Assembly: GCA_963691885.1 (NCBI GenBank)
Contig: OY829843.1
Coordinates: 3,038,001 to 3,102,000 of the forward strand
Direction of reading: 5' to 3'
From: G963691885 sp963691885
GTDB taxonomy: Bacteria; Pseudomonadota; Alphaproteobacteria; UBA8366; Aestuariispiraceae
DNA: 64,000 nt
This document shows, in pieces, positions 35,529-45,076 of the stretch (positions are counted from its first letter, which is position 1; each line of letters opens with the position of its first letter). The notes under the pieces are model-generated. The model did not search any database. It had not been told where the DNA came from and saw only the letters and a list, made by a program, of their open reading frames with translations. Made by a program: the position numbers and the translations under genes.

Positions 35529-37454
35529 ATGGCGTCAGCTTTATCGGTTTATTCAGAACGGGTATCCCCGGTCAATCCGGCCTTGTCTGGAAGTTACAAC
35601 TATCTCCAGGGCATGCTGGACGCCCTTTCTGGTTCCTGCGCATTGTTGAACCCCGAGGGTCAGATCCTGGCGGTAAACCAGGACTGGATGAGTTTCGCCA
35701 AGGCCAACGACTATCGTAATCCGTCTGGCAAACTGGCATTTGGCGTTGGCACGAACTACCTGCAGGTTTGTGACGGGGCGTCCGGTGATTGTGAAGACGG
35801 TGCCGCCCGAGTCTCGGAGGGAATAAGAGAGGTTGCCAGGGGAAGCCTGGAAACGCTTGAGCATGAATATCCGTGCCATTCGCCAACCATCCGGCGCTGG
35901 TTCAAATGCATTGCACGGCGGATGTTCCTGAACCAGGAAGGTGATTTTGTCGTTCTGGTTCAGCATGTTGATATATCTGAAAACGTTCTGGCGCGCGAAG
36001 ACCTGTCAAAGTGGTCTTCACGGTTTTCGACGCTTGTCGACGCATTGGGCATTCAATTCTGGCGGCTGGAACCGGATCGCGACCTGATCTGGATGCCGGA
36101 CAGTATCGAAACCGAAAAATCCTTCGAGCTGTCGAAATCCATTCGCTTCTCTCAATGGATTGAGCGGGTTGACGTTGAGGATCGGCCACAAGTGCTATTT
36201 GCGCTCAGACAGGCGGCGAACGGTACGGCCCAGGCGAATACGTTCAGCTTTCGTCTGCATATGCCAAACGGGTCTCGCCGCCGGTATCTTTGTGTTGGCG
36301 GATTGGGGATTGATCTTTCTCTGGGCGAAAAAGCCACAGACGGATGCGAGACCGATGATCCGGCAGGATTTGAGGCGCCCATCACCGGTAAAATCGTTGA
36401 AGGGCTGGTGATTGATATCACGCATCAATGGCGCGCCGATATCAGGGAACGCGGGTTTGATGACCGCCTGCGCCGTGTTTTCGAAGATATGCCAGTCCGT
36501 CTCGCCAATCTCGACAGGCAGTGCCGCTATCGTTTCGTAAACTCCACCTTTGCGTCTGGCGTTGAGTTAACCAAGGAAGAAATTGAGGGGCAGACCGCCG
36601 AAGCTGTTTTGGGTGCTGAAGCCTGGAAGGTTGTGCAACCCTATGCAGAGCGGGCCTTGGCTGGTGAACAGGTGACCTTTAACACCGATCTGGAGAAGAA
36701 GGATGGCGAGGTGACGTCGGTTGAAGTCACTTATGTACCTGACACGGTCGCTTCTGGCCGGGTAGACGGATTCTTTGCCGTGGTGTTTGACATAACCAAG
36801 CATCGCCGCAGGGAGCAGGAACTGACCGACGCCAAACTGGCCGCGGAGACGGCGAATAATTACAAGACGAATTTCCCTGCCTGTACCAGCCACGATCTTC
36901 GAACGCCTTTGAACGCGATCCTGGGCTTTTCAAGCATTATCAAGGACCACCAGTTTGGCCCGCCTGGACAGGGCCTTTACCGGCAATATGCGTCCTACAT
37001 CCATGAGAGCGGCAGCAACCTGTTGGGGATCGTCGATAAATTGCTGGATCTGGCCGCCATCGAGAGCGGAAAACGGCGTCTTGATCTGAAAACGGTCGAT
37101 CTGGTTCAGGTGCTGTACAAAAGTGCGGCCTCCCTTCAGGCAGAGATAGAGGCGAAATCAATATCGATTACCCTGCCGGACCACGATTCAATCATAACAA
37201 CCTTTACGGATGAACTGGCAACGTTGCAGATCTTTGACAATCTTCTCACCAATGCGGTGAAGTTTAATGAGCCAGGCGGTTCTATAACAGTATCCGTGCG
37301 GCGAACCGGCCAACACTGCGAAGTTGAGATTGCAGACACTGGCAGCGGTATGACCGAAGAAGAGATCGAACGGGTGACAGACCCTTTTGCCCGCGCAAGC
37401 AAGGATCCGCGCCATGCGCAAGCCGGCTGGGGCCTGGGATTGGCCATCTGTTAA
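35529..37454 (+). CDS. PAS sensor histidine kinase, cut short by an in-frame stop in the ATPase domain
   Basis: 641 residues from an ATG with GGGGGAC upstream. No membrane helix is seen, so it is cytoplasmic. PAS-like regions fill residues 15 to about 430 (ALLNPEGQILAVNQDWMSF; MPVRLANLDRQCRYRFVNST). The kinase core has TSHDLRTPLNAILGFSSII with His near 454 and a HATPase domain with FDNLLTNAVKFNEPGGS and IADTGSGM. The reading frame stops at TAA (37452-37454) right after GWGLGLAIC. The same frame then runs on for 40 more codons with the expected end of the domain, so the stop looks like a CAA-to-TAA change. Loss of the last ATPase strands probably damages activity. Confidence 0.85.
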   Translation: MASALSVYSERVSPVNPALSGSYNYLQGMLDALSGSCALLNPEGQILAVNQDWMSFAKANDYRNPSGKLAFGVGTNYLQVCDGASGDCEDGAARVSEGIREVARGSLETLEHEYPCHSPTIRRWFKCIARRMFLNQEGDFVVLVQHVDISENVLAREDLSKWSSRFSTLVDALGIQFWRLEPDRDLIWMPDSIETEKSFELSKSIRFSQWIERVDVEDRPQVLFALRQAANGTAQANTFSFRLHMPNGSRRRYLCVGGLGIDLSLGEKATDGCETDDPAGFEAPITGKIVEGLVIDITHQWRADIRERGFDDRLRRVFEDMPVRLANLDRQCRYRFVNSTFASGVELTKEEIEGQTAEAVLGAEAWKVVQPYAERALAGEQVTFNTDLEKKDGEVTSVEVTYVPDTVASGRVDGFFAVVFDITKHRRREQELTDAKLAAETANNYKTNFPACTSHDLRTPLNAILGFSSIIKDHQFGPPGQGLYRQYASYIHESGSNLLGIVDKLLDLAAIESGKRRLDLKTVDLVQVLYKSAASLQAEIEAKSISITLPDHDSIITTFTDELATLQIFDNLLTNAVKFNEPGGSITVSVRRTGQHCEVEIADTGSGMTEEEIERVTDPFARASKDPRHAQAGWGLGLAIC

Positions 37455-37577
37455 TCACTGATTGAGGATCTGGGCGGTGCCCTGAAAATTAAGAGCGCAC
37501 CGGGTGAGGGAACGCAGGTTCTTGTAACCCTGAACCATGTCCCGGCACTTTCAGATACGATCGACGCAAAAGTGTAA
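37455..37577 (+). pseudogene. Detached C-terminal end of the histidine kinase ATPase domain
   Basis: In frame with the kinase above, after its premature TAA, these 40 codons and a stop read SLIEDLGGALKIKSAPGEGT and onward, the normal last part of a HATPase domain (compare LxxxLGGxIxVxSxPGxGT in related kinases). No start codon or ribosome site of its own is present. Confidence 0.75.
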
Positions 37578-37623
37578 CACCTCAACGCTGGATCGCAGCA
37601 CCGCGTTTCAGTAATCTTGCCCC

Positions 37624-38670
37624 ATGATCCGGAACCTTACTTTTTTGCGATATGCGGTTTTTGCTGTCGGTATATTGCTGATGGCCCCGTCATATGCCGA
37701 CACACTCTCTCTGAAAGACGAGAGTGTTTTGATACGTATTGCGTTCGGATCGTGTATCCGAGGTGATCTGGGGCAGGATTTCTGGGACCCGATCCTGACG
37801 GCTGATCCGGACCTCTTCCTGTTTCTGGGCGACAATGTCTATGGCGATGACGAAGATCCCTCCCTCTCTGTTCTGCAAGGTGCCTATGATACTTTGGCAG
37901 CGATGCCTGGCTATCAGCGTCTGCGGCAATCGACGCCCGTCATGGCGACCTGGGATGATCATGACTTTGGTCGCAATGATGGGGGTCGTGATTACCCGCA
38001 CCGGGAAAAGGCAGAGCAGATCTTTGAGGCATTCTGGGGGTTTGACCGGAAAAGTGAAGCCGCAAACCGACCGGGCATTTATCATGCCCGCATGGTCGGA
38101 CCACCCGGTCAGAGGGTCCAGATCATCATGCTGGATACACGATATTTTCGCTCGCCCCTGAAACGGAAGGAACGCAATGCCGGTGGGTTGGGCCGGTATC
38201 AGCCAAACCTGGATCCCGGTGCTGACATGCTGGGGGATACGCAATGGGCCTGGCTGGAAGAGCGTCTGAGAGAACCGGCGGATCTACGGCTGATCGCATC
38301 CTCTATTCAGGTGATTGCCGAAGGTCATGGATGGGAGAGATGGGGCAACCTGCCCAGCGAGCGTGACCGGCTGTATTCCCTGATCAATGAGACCGGTGCC
38401 GAGGGTGTCATCCTTCTGTCCGGCGATCGTCACAGGGCCGCCTTCTATCGGTTGGATCAGCAATTGTCCTATCCCCTCTATGAGGTAACATCCAGTTCGT
38501 TGAACGCCGGTTTCGCTGGCGTCGAACCGGGGCCCAATCGTTTGGGCGACGAGATGATGGGTGAAGAGAATTTCGGATTGCTTGTCATCGATTGGTCAAA
38601 CCGAGAGGTGAGGGCGTCGTTAAATAAGATGACCGGCGAAGAAGACCGCCATGTCGAGATTGATTTTTGA
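37624..38670 (+). CDS. PhoD-like metallophosphatase, exported
   Basis: 348 residues with an N-terminal signal peptide (hydrophobic core YAVFAVGILLMAPS, likely cleavage after SYA). Metal-site motifs of the PhoD group: IAFGSCIRGD, FLFLGDNVYGDD, MATWDDHDFGRND and ILLSGDRHRAAF. PhoD enzymes act in the periplasm on phosphate mono- or diesters with calcium and iron. It would supply phosphate, which fits the phosphonate transporter in this region, but I see no Pho box in front of it. Confidence 0.9.
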   Translation: MIRNLTFLRYAVFAVGILLMAPSYADTLSLKDESVLIRIAFGSCIRGDLGQDFWDPILTADPDLFLFLGDNVYGDDEDPSLSVLQGAYDTLAAMPGYQRLRQSTPVMATWDDHDFGRNDGGRDYPHREKAEQIFEAFWGFDRKSEAANRPGIYHARMVGPPGQRVQIIMLDTRYFRSPLKRKERNAGGLGRYQPNLDPGADMLGDTQWAWLEERLREPADLRLIASSIQVIAEGHGWERWGNLPSERDRLYSLINETGAEGVILLSGDRHRAAFYRLDQQLSYPLYEVTSSSLNAGFAGVEPGPNRLGDEMMGEENFGLLVIDWSNREVRASLNKMTGEEDRHVEIDF

Positions 38671-38716
38671 TGTCTGACCTCTGCATCAAATCCGGATCGA
38701 ATTGAGAGAGCGTATA

Positions 38717-39607
38717 GTGACAATCGGCTTTATTGGATTAGGTCAAATGGGGCATCCAATCGCCCTGAATCTACAAAAGGCAGGGCACGACGTCCTTTGC
38801 TTTGATTCAGGAAAACCGGACGGTATTGGGTCTGAGGGCCAGGGGCTTGCGCTGGCTGCATCACTGGCGGAACTGGCCGGGTGTGACACGGTTTTCCTCT
38901 GTCTGCCAAACGGTGCAATTGTCGAAGATGTGCTGTTCGGCACAGACGGGTTTGCAACACGTCTTACCAAGGGCAGCACCATAATTGACCTCAGTACGAT
39001 TGATCATGCCGTAGCTGTTTCCATTCACGAGCGGCTGAAGGCGATGGCGCTGAATTTTCTGGACGCGCCAATTTCCGGGATGGAGGCACGGGCAATTGAG
39101 GGAACACTCACCGTCATGGCCGGTGGTTCTGAACCGGTTTTCGAGCGGGTGCAGGCGTTGTTTTCTGCCTTTGCCACTGTTGTCCTTTTCATGGGTGGGC
39201 CTGGCGCCGGACAATTGACCAAGCTGATCAATCAGTTGCTGCTCGACATCAATGCTGCGGCGATTGCAGAGGTGCTACCCATGTCGGTGAAACTGGGATT
39301 GGATCCGGAAAAAATCGAACAGGTTATCAACAGTGGAACTGGCCGCAGCTTTGCCAGCAGCTTCTTCGCGCCAAGAGCGCTCGACCGGGAGTTTGTGGAG
39401 GGCTACCCGCTGCAAGCTGCCTATAAGGATCTTGTCAGTGCGGCTTCTCTGACCGCGAAAGAGGGCATTCCCATGCCTGTTCTGGCCGCTGCAACAGCGA
39501 CTTATCAACAAGCGCTGTTAAAAGGGCTGGGTGAACTGGACAAGGGTGCGATGATCCAGGTTTATGAAGATCTGTTGAATGTGCGGTTCGAGCGGCAAAG
39601 GGGCTGA
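38717..39607 (+). CDS. Beta-hydroxyacid dehydrogenase (3-hydroxyisobutyrate dehydrogenase family)
   Basis: 296 residues from a GTG at 38717 (GAGAG eight bases upstream); a TTG at 38702 is the alternative. The NAD(P) motif is IGFIGLGQMGHPIALNLQKA, the substrate-binding block FLDAPISGMEARAIEGTLTV, and the catalytic lysine is in GAGQLTKLINQLL. Family members oxidise 3-hydroxyisobutyrate, tartronate semialdehyde-type substrates or similar. Exact substrate unknown. It lies 163 bases before ggt, on the same strand. Confidence 0.9.
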   Translation: MTIGFIGLGQMGHPIALNLQKAGHDVLCFDSGKPDGIGSEGQGLALAASLAELAGCDTVFLCLPNGAIVEDVLFGTDGFATRLTKGSTIIDLSTIDHAVAVSIHERLKAMALNFLDAPISGMEARAIEGTLTVMAGGSEPVFERVQALFSAFATVVLFMGGPGAGQLTKLINQLLLDINAAAIAEVLPMSVKLGLDPEKIEQVINSGTGRSFASSFFAPRALDREFVEGYPLQAAYKDLVSAASLTAKEGIPMPVLAAATATYQQALLKGLGELDKGAMIQVYEDLLNVRFERQRG

Positions 39608-39769
39608 AATCCCGCTGGAATACCAATAAGGCAAGTATGGGAAATAGACCGTTGACGGTGGTCTTCAAGACTGGTTCTTGGGCGAATTTTCCGGCATGTA
39701 ATGCGCCGAATGCCTCGTGCCCCAAAAACGGTAAATCGGTATGACGCATATCAGAAAAAAGGAAAAACA

Positions 39770-41365
39770 ATGCGCGATCTTGAACTTCCCGGCCGGTCCC
39801 CGGCGCATTCCCGCAACGGGATGGCCAGTACTTCTCACACATTGTCGACGGCAACGGCCCTGAAGGTTCTTCAGGATGGCGGAAACGCCCTGGACGCAGC
39901 GGTCGCGGCCTGCGCCGTGCAATGTGTTGTGGAACCGGAATCAACTGGCATTGGCGGCGACTGCTTCTGTCTTTACTCCAAGGAGGGATCCACCGAGATC
40001 ATCGGGTATAACGGATCGGGTCGCGCGCCAGGTGCAGCGACGGCGCAATGGTATGCTGAAAACGGGATCACCAGTATTGAGCGGCAATCCCCCCATTCTG
40101 TGACAATTCCAGGGGCGATTGATGCCTGGGATCGATTGATCGCGGATCATGGCACGAAACCCCTTGCAGAGCTTTTGCAGCCCGCTATTGATCTGGCCCG
40201 AAACGGTTATCCGGTCTCATCCCGGGTGAGTGTCGATTTCGCAGCTCAAACCGGCAACCTGAAGAATGACGAGAATGCAGCAGCCGTTTTCCTGAAAGAT
40301 GGTAAAACACCGGCCCGTGGTAGCATGCATCATCAACCGGCTCTCGCCGATACGCTGGAAAAAATCGCAAGGGAAGGCCGCGACGGTTTTTACAAAGGGG
40401 CTGTTGCCGAAGATATTGTTGGCTATCTGCAGGAAAAAGGCGGTCTCCACACATTGGAAGATTTCGCGAATATGCAGGGCGATTACGTAACCCCGATTTC
40501 GGCCAATTTCCGCGGCTATGATGTTTTCCAGTGCCCACCCAACGGTCAGGGCGTTATCGCGTTGCAATTGCTCAACATCATGAGCGGTGCTGAGATACAG
40601 GAAGGGGGCCCTATCACGGTTGCTCGCATCCATCAGGAAATAGAGGCGGGACGCCTGGCCTATCAGGATCGCACCCTTTATCTGGCCGATGAAGCGCAGG
40701 TTGAGGTCCCGGTTGACTACATGCTCGATCCTGCTCATGCGGCGGAAATGCTGGCGTCAATCAACCCGGAGCACGCGTTGAATCCGCTGCCCCAATTTAC
40801 CGGTCCGAAGCACAACAGCACCGTTTACATCACGGTCGTCGACAAGGACCGGAACGCCTGCAGTTTCATAAACACGTTGTTTGACAATTTCGGGTCCGTT
40901 CAGATGGCACCCCGTTCCGGTGTGATGTTGCAGAACCGTGGCCAGGGTTTTGTCCTGGACCCGAACCATCCCAATTGTATTGCGCCTGGCAAACGCCCCT
41001 TGCACACAATCATTCCGGCTATGGTGGCCAAAGATGACAAAGTGGTTATGTCCTATGGCGTCATGGGGGGGCAGTATCAGGCCTATGGCCATATGCAGTT
41101 CCTGACCCGGATGTTCGATTACGGCATGGATATCCAGGAAGCCCAGGATGCACCGCGTCATTTCCCGGATCCTTTCTCCGGCGAGGTACAGGTTGAAGGA
41201 ACAGTGCCCGCTCATATCGTGGATGCCCTTCGTGCGAAAGGGCACAACGTCGTCAAGCCTGCAAAGCCAATTGGTGGATCCCAGGCAATCTGGATCGACT
41301 GGGAAGAGGGTGTTCTGACCGGTGGCTCTGACCCCCGCAAGGACGGTTGCGCCGTTGGCTATTAA
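39770..41365 (+). CDS. ggt: Gamma-glutamyltransferase family protein
   Basis: 531 residues from the ATG at 39770, preceded by AGGAAAAAC; a longer frame has no support. No signal peptide is visible, unlike the classical periplasmic enzyme. The proenzyme cleavage and nucleophile site is a threonine in HNSTVYITVVD, near residue 355, which splits it into large and small subunits. N-terminal motifs GNALDAAVAACAVQCVVEPE and GIGGDCFCLYS are typical. It hydrolyses or transfers gamma-glutamyl groups, as from glutathione; the cytoplasmic form may act on other amides. Confidence 0.92.
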   Translation: MRDLELPGRSPAHSRNGMASTSHTLSTATALKVLQDGGNALDAAVAACAVQCVVEPESTGIGGDCFCLYSKEGSTEIIGYNGSGRAPGAATAQWYAENGITSIERQSPHSVTIPGAIDAWDRLIADHGTKPLAELLQPAIDLARNGYPVSSRVSVDFAAQTGNLKNDENAAAVFLKDGKTPARGSMHHQPALADTLEKIAREGRDGFYKGAVAEDIVGYLQEKGGLHTLEDFANMQGDYVTPISANFRGYDVFQCPPNGQGVIALQLLNIMSGAEIQEGGPITVARIHQEIEAGRLAYQDRTLYLADEAQVEVPVDYMLDPAHAAEMLASINPEHALNPLPQFTGPKHNSTVYITVVDKDRNACSFINTLFDNFGSVQMAPRSGVMLQNRGQGFVLDPNHPNCIAPGKRPLHTIIPAMVAKDDKVVMSYGVMGGQYQAYGHMQFLTRMFDYGMDIQEAQDAPRHFPDPFSGEVQVEGTVPAHIVDALRAKGHNVVKPAKPIGGSQAIWIDWEEGVLTGGSDPRKDGCAVGY

Positions 41366-41400
41366 CGAAGGACTGTTGGTTTGACGAAAGTTGATCCGTC

Positions 41401-41991
41401 ATGATCGCCTTTGCGCTTGCGGTATTCTTTTTGCTGATCACCCCTGGCCCAGGCGTTCTTTCAACCGCCGGGGTTGGTTCTGCCTATGGGTACAGGGCAG
41501 GCGCGATCTATTTGACGGGGCTATTGGTCGGTACAAACCTGGTGGCCCTGGCGGTGGTCTCCGGCCTGTGGGGTGTTGTCTCAGCAGTGCCCACATTGCG
41601 GACAATTTTGGTTTATGGCTCAGCGGCCTATCTGTTGTATCTGGCCCTGAAGATTGCGCTTTCCGGATCGAAGATTGCCTTTATTCACGCGGAAAAGCCG
41701 CCTGGCTTTATGAACGGCGTTATCATGCAGTTCATCAATCCAAAGGCATACGCTGTCAACACCGCGCTTTTTTCCGGATTCGCGTTTTTTCCGGAAAGCC
41801 TTCTGAGTGAGAACATCATCAAGTTCGTTATTATCAATGCGATCTGGATCCCGATCCACATCCTGTGGCTGGCCGCCGGCGTAACGGTAAGGCGCATGGA
41901 TCTGCCCCGCCGGGTTCAGATTACAATCAATGTCGTAATGGCGGTGTCGATGCTGCTGGTCGTTGGATTGACCGCGTTCTCCACCGCGTGA
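41401..41991 (+). CDS. LysE-family exporter
   Basis: 196 residues, six hydrophobic stretches. The family signature at the N-terminus is LLITPGPGVLSTAGVGSAYG (the conserved PGPxxL element), with FMNGVIMQFINPKAYAVNTA in the middle. These proteins pump amino acids or related compounds out of the cell. It begins 35 bases after ggt and is probably cotranscribed with it; export of an amino acid freed by the transferase is a possible link. It converges on the DUF4197 gene. Confidence 0.9.
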   Translation: MIAFALAVFFLLITPGPGVLSTAGVGSAYGYRAGAIYLTGLLVGTNLVALAVVSGLWGVVSAVPTLRTILVYGSAAYLLYLALKIALSGSKIAFIHAEKPPGFMNGVIMQFINPKAYAVNTALFSGFAFFPESLLSENIIKFVIINAIWIPIHILWLAAGVTVRRMDLPRRVQITINVVMAVSMLLVVGLTAFSTA

Positions 41992-41994
41992 CGA

Positions 41995-42765
41995 TCAGCT
42001 GGCGCCGAAGACTTTCTTCAACAATTCTGTCGAACGTGCTGCCGGGTTCTGGCGAATGGCAGCTTCCTCGATTGCGAGATAGTGGAAAATGCCGTCCATT
42101 GCCTTGGTAACAGTGTGGTTGATCAGATCGGCTTTTACGTCAGGGACAAAGGGGATGCTCTTGTATTGTCCCATCATCGCGTCATAGGCCTGAATGGCCC
42201 CGACATCCGCCAGACTTTCATCCACAATTGGTGTGAACCGCTGCACCAGATCCGGTGTCATCTTCTCCTGAAAAAAGCGGGTTGCCGCATCATCCGGCCC
42301 ATCAAAGATCGCCTGGACGTCTTCCATCTGCATGGCTTTGATGGTGTTCAGGAAACTGTCCAGCGCCTCCGGTGCAGCTTTTTCGCCCGCACGGTTGAGG
42401 CGTGTTTCAACATCATCCGCCAGCCCGGACATGCCGAGTTTTGAGAGTGTTTTCTGAACCGTTTGCAAATTGTCGGGCAGGGGGATGTGTATATCAGGGT
42501 CGGCGTTGAAGCCGTCAACGGCACCCACCTGAGCGACGACCCGGCGGAACCCGACCTCCAGTGCTTCGCGTAATCCAGCTTCAATTTCCTGATTGCCAAG
42601 CAGTGTTGAGGTCACACCCCCGCTGGAAGAGCCACCACCCAAACTGCCGCCCAGTGAATTGAGCAGGTTTTGGCCCTGTTTCAACAGGTCTGACTGGGCC
42701 ATTGCCGGAAAGGTGATCGTGACGAATAAGCCGGTGACAATAGCGGCGCGGATCTGATGGAGCAT
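41995..42765 (-). CDS. DUF4197 family exported protein
   Basis: 256 residues with a signal peptide (IRAAIVTGLFVTITFPAMAQ, cleavage after MAQ). A glycine- and serine-rich linker (SLGGSLGGGSSSGGV) is followed by a helical domain typical of DUF4197: EIEAGLREALEVGF, DNLQTVQKTLSKLGMSGLAD, and AMDGIFHYLAIEEAAIRQNP near the end. The family is found in many Gram-negative bacteria and its function is unknown. Confidence 0.88.
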   Translation of the reverse strand: MLHQIRAAIVTGLFVTITFPAMAQSDLLKQGQNLLNSLGGSLGGGSSSGGVTSTLLGNQEIEAGLREALEVGFRRVVAQVGAVDGFNADPDIHIPLPDNLQTVQKTLSKLGMSGLADDVETRLNRAGEKAAPEALDSFLNTIKAMQMEDVQAIFDGPDDAATRFFQEKMTPDLVQRFTPIVDESLADVGAIQAYDAMMGQYKSIPFVPDVKADLINHTVTKAMDGIFHYLAIEEAAIRQNPAARSTELLKKVFGAS

Positions 42766-42986
42766 GAGGGCTTCCTCTCAAAACAGGTGACGAAAATTAA
42801 CCAGATGGTCATATGAAGGTGTTAACTTGTCTAGTGTCAGTTTTATTTAAACAAATTCAATGGGTTCGGCTGCTTTCGTTACGATAAACTACTATGCGAT
42901 CATTTTCTTGATGAATCACGAATGTCGTGGGACGATACCGCTGTTCGGTGTCGCAATGCGCCCGGTCTGAAACTTGGCCAGAACAA

Positions 42987-44324
42987 ATGAAGAGTGTGAT
43001 TTTGTCGTTTCTGAAATTGAATGGTCGCGGGCTTTTCGCGATCGCGTGCATTGCGGGTATCACGCTTGGCGGTATCGTTGGCTGCGTTGGCGGTCGAACA
43101 CCAACGCCGGAGGCGCGGGCCGCAACCTCTGAGCTGACAGAGGTGCTTGAACAGATTTACGTCGACGGGTTGAGCGAGAATGCCCAGGCCGATCTCTATC
43201 AGTTCTCCCGGATTTTTGAGCGTGTAAAGCAGGAATACGTCCATGAGATTGAAGACGGCCCGCTGATCCAGACGGCGGTCGACGCGGTTCAGGACACCCA
43301 TGCCGAAGATGCGAGCATTTCGGATGTGGATCTTATTGAGGCCGCGACCCACGCGATGCTGCTGTCTCTTGATCCCTATAGTGATTATCTGAATGGCACG
43401 GCTTACAAAGCGCTCAAAGAAGATACGGATGGTAAATTCGGCGGGTTGGGGATTGAAATTACGAAACGCGACGGTCTTCTGCGGGTTGTCAGCCCGATTG
43501 AGGGGACGCCGGCCTCTCGGGCGGGAATGCTGCCGGGCGATATCATCACCCATGCGGACGGTACTTTGCTGGAGCCGCTGAGCCTGCGTGAGACGGTCAA
43601 CCTGCTTCGGGGGGAGCCGGGCACGTCCGTCCGACTGGACGTGGAACGCAATGGCGAGTCTGGTTTGGTTTTGACAATTACCCGTGAATTTATCCGTGTT
43701 GTCTCTGTTCGCGCGCGACTGGAAGGGGATATCGGGTATATCCGGTTGAGCGCTTTCACCACGAATGCCGGTGAGCAGATAATCGATGCCTACGAGAATC
43801 TGACCGATGAAAACGGGTCTGGCCTTCGCGGTGTTATTCTCGATCTGCGAAACAATCCGGGCGGGTTGCTAGACCAGTCGGTAGAGGTCGCCGATATTTT
43901 CCTTGATCCTGGCATGATCGTGTACACCAAGAGCCGGCGCAGCGGACAGGAATTCTTTGCGAAACGCGATGACATGACCGATGGAGTGCCCATCATCGTC
44001 TTGATTAACGGGGGCAGTGCCTCTGCGTCCGAGATTGTGGCGGGCGCTTTGAAGGACAGAGGGCGCGCAACCCTTCTGGGCGAAAAGAGCTTTGGAAAAG
44101 GTTCTGTTCAAACCATTTTCCCGCTGGATGGTGCGCGGGGTATGAAGCTGACAACCGCGCTTTATTACACGCCTGGCCATAAGTCGGTCGAGGGGGGAAT
44201 CCTGCCTGATGTCGTTCTGGCCGATGATCCGGATACAGAGGAAGACGAACAGCTGGATCGTGCCCTGGAATTGATTGTTGAACTGGCGGCCACTGGCGTC
44301 CGAGACGCCGTCGTTCCCAATTGA
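42987..44324 (+). CDS. ctpA: C-terminal processing protease, S41 family
   Basis: 445 residues from the ATG at 42987. The N-terminus is hydrophobic (GLFAIACIAGITLGGIVGC), and IVGC could be a lipobox, so it may be a lipoprotein or a plain signal-anchored protein. Then a PDZ domain (GGLGIEITKRDGLLRVVSPI, SRAGMLPGDIITHADG) and the S41 protease domain with serine in GGSASASEIVAGAL and lysine in LLGEKSFGKGSVQT. It trims or degrades periplasmic proteins, often peptidoglycan enzymes. Transcribed away from the DUF4197 gene. Confidence 0.93.
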   Translation: MKSVILSFLKLNGRGLFAIACIAGITLGGIVGCVGGRTPTPEARAATSELTEVLEQIYVDGLSENAQADLYQFSRIFERVKQEYVHEIEDGPLIQTAVDAVQDTHAEDASISDVDLIEAATHAMLLSLDPYSDYLNGTAYKALKEDTDGKFGGLGIEITKRDGLLRVVSPIEGTPASRAGMLPGDIITHADGTLLEPLSLRETVNLLRGEPGTSVRLDVERNGESGLVLTITREFIRVVSVRARLEGDIGYIRLSAFTTNAGEQIIDAYENLTDENGSGLRGVILDLRNNPGGLLDQSVEVADIFLDPGMIVYTKSRRSGQEFFAKRDDMTDGVPIIVLINGGSASASEIVAGALKDRGRATLLGEKSFGKGSVQTIFPLDGARGMKLTTALYYTPGHKSVEGGILPDVVLADDPDTEEDEQLDRALELIVELAATGVRDAVVPN

Positions 44325-44366
44325 CGCCAGTTTCTCGGCGACCCGAACCGCTGGGTGAGAGTATTT

Positions 44367-44882
44367 ATGTCTGAACCCTCATCCGTTCGTGATTTATCAG
44401 TCCGTGCTTTGGCCGCCGACGATATGGTGGCATTCGCCAGACTTTGCGCCGAACTGACGGCCTATCATAACAGACCGGAACCTATGGAACATGGGGACTG
44501 GGTGGACGCCCTGCGCGTGGCTGGCCCCCAAGGCGAGGGGCATTTCCAGGCACTTGTCGTCCCCGACGGTGAGGTATTGGCCGGATGCGCCATCTTCAGT
44601 CTGACTTACTCTGTCGCGATCATGGCGGAGTGCGTTTATCTGCGCGATCTGTTTGTCTGCGCCGATTATCGGCAAAAAGGCATCGGGAAAATGCTGTTTC
44701 AGGGGCTTGCGCGGGAATGTGTGGCAAACGGGTGGCCACGCGTCGACTGGACCGCGTCCCGCCTCGATTTTGATGCGCGCACCTTCTATGAAATGCAGGC
44801 CCCGGAGAGCTTTAAACTGGACCGCCTTTTTCACCGCATAGAGGGCGATGAAATCCACCGCCTGGCGCGTTTAAAACCCTAG
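44367..44882 (+). CDS. GNAT-family N-acetyltransferase
   Basis: 171 residues from the ATG at 44367, preceded by GGGTGAGAG. The GNAT fold is shown by the coenzyme A loop DYRQKGIGKMLFQGLAREC and LRDLFVCADY before it; the C-terminal part has RLDFDARTFYEMQAPE. Likely transfers an acetyl group to an amine of a small molecule or protein; the substrate is unknown. It starts 42 bases after the protease gene and may share its transcript. Confidence 0.9.
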   Translation: MSEPSSVRDLSVRALAADDMVAFARLCAELTAYHNRPEPMEHGDWVDALRVAGPQGEGHFQALVVPDGEVLAGCAIFSLTYSVAIMAECVYLRDLFVCADYRQKGIGKMLFQGLARECVANGWPRVDWTASRLDFDARTFYEMQAPESFKLDRLFHRIEGDEIHRLARLKP

Positions 44883-44991
44883 TCTGATTACGGTTAAAGG
44901 CTCGGAATTACTCTTATTCCGGCACAGTTTGTGTTTCCGATTTGACAGCGCTTGAATTCGAATGTGGCCCGTGTAGTGTGGGGCATATGCC

Positions 44992-45076
44992 GCCGTTCCG
45001 GGCGAACGAGACGGCTTAACAATTTAACGGCAACCCCTTGTGACGAAGGGGTCATTGCGTGATGGGGGTTTGGGTT
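44992..45076 (+). promoter_or_regulatory. Structured leader before the class III aminotransferase gene
   Basis: GCCGTT (44992-44997) can pair with AACGGC (45026-45031), enclosing a smaller stem. Next, ACCCCTT (45033-45039) pairs with AAGGGGT (45046-45052). The same CCCC arm can instead pair with GGGGTT at 45065-45070, which is the ribosome site of the gene. This gives two exclusive structures, one of which hides the ribosome site. No known riboswitch class is recognised. Confidence 0.35.

Noticed and set aside
45015..45028. TTAACAATTTAAC as a CtrA site
   Set aside because: The two TTAA halves are four bases apart instead of seven.
45033..45052. Guanidine-II (mini-ykkC) riboswitch hairpin
   Set aside because: The loop holds ACG but not the ACGR tetraloop on a closed stem, and a second matching hairpin is missing.
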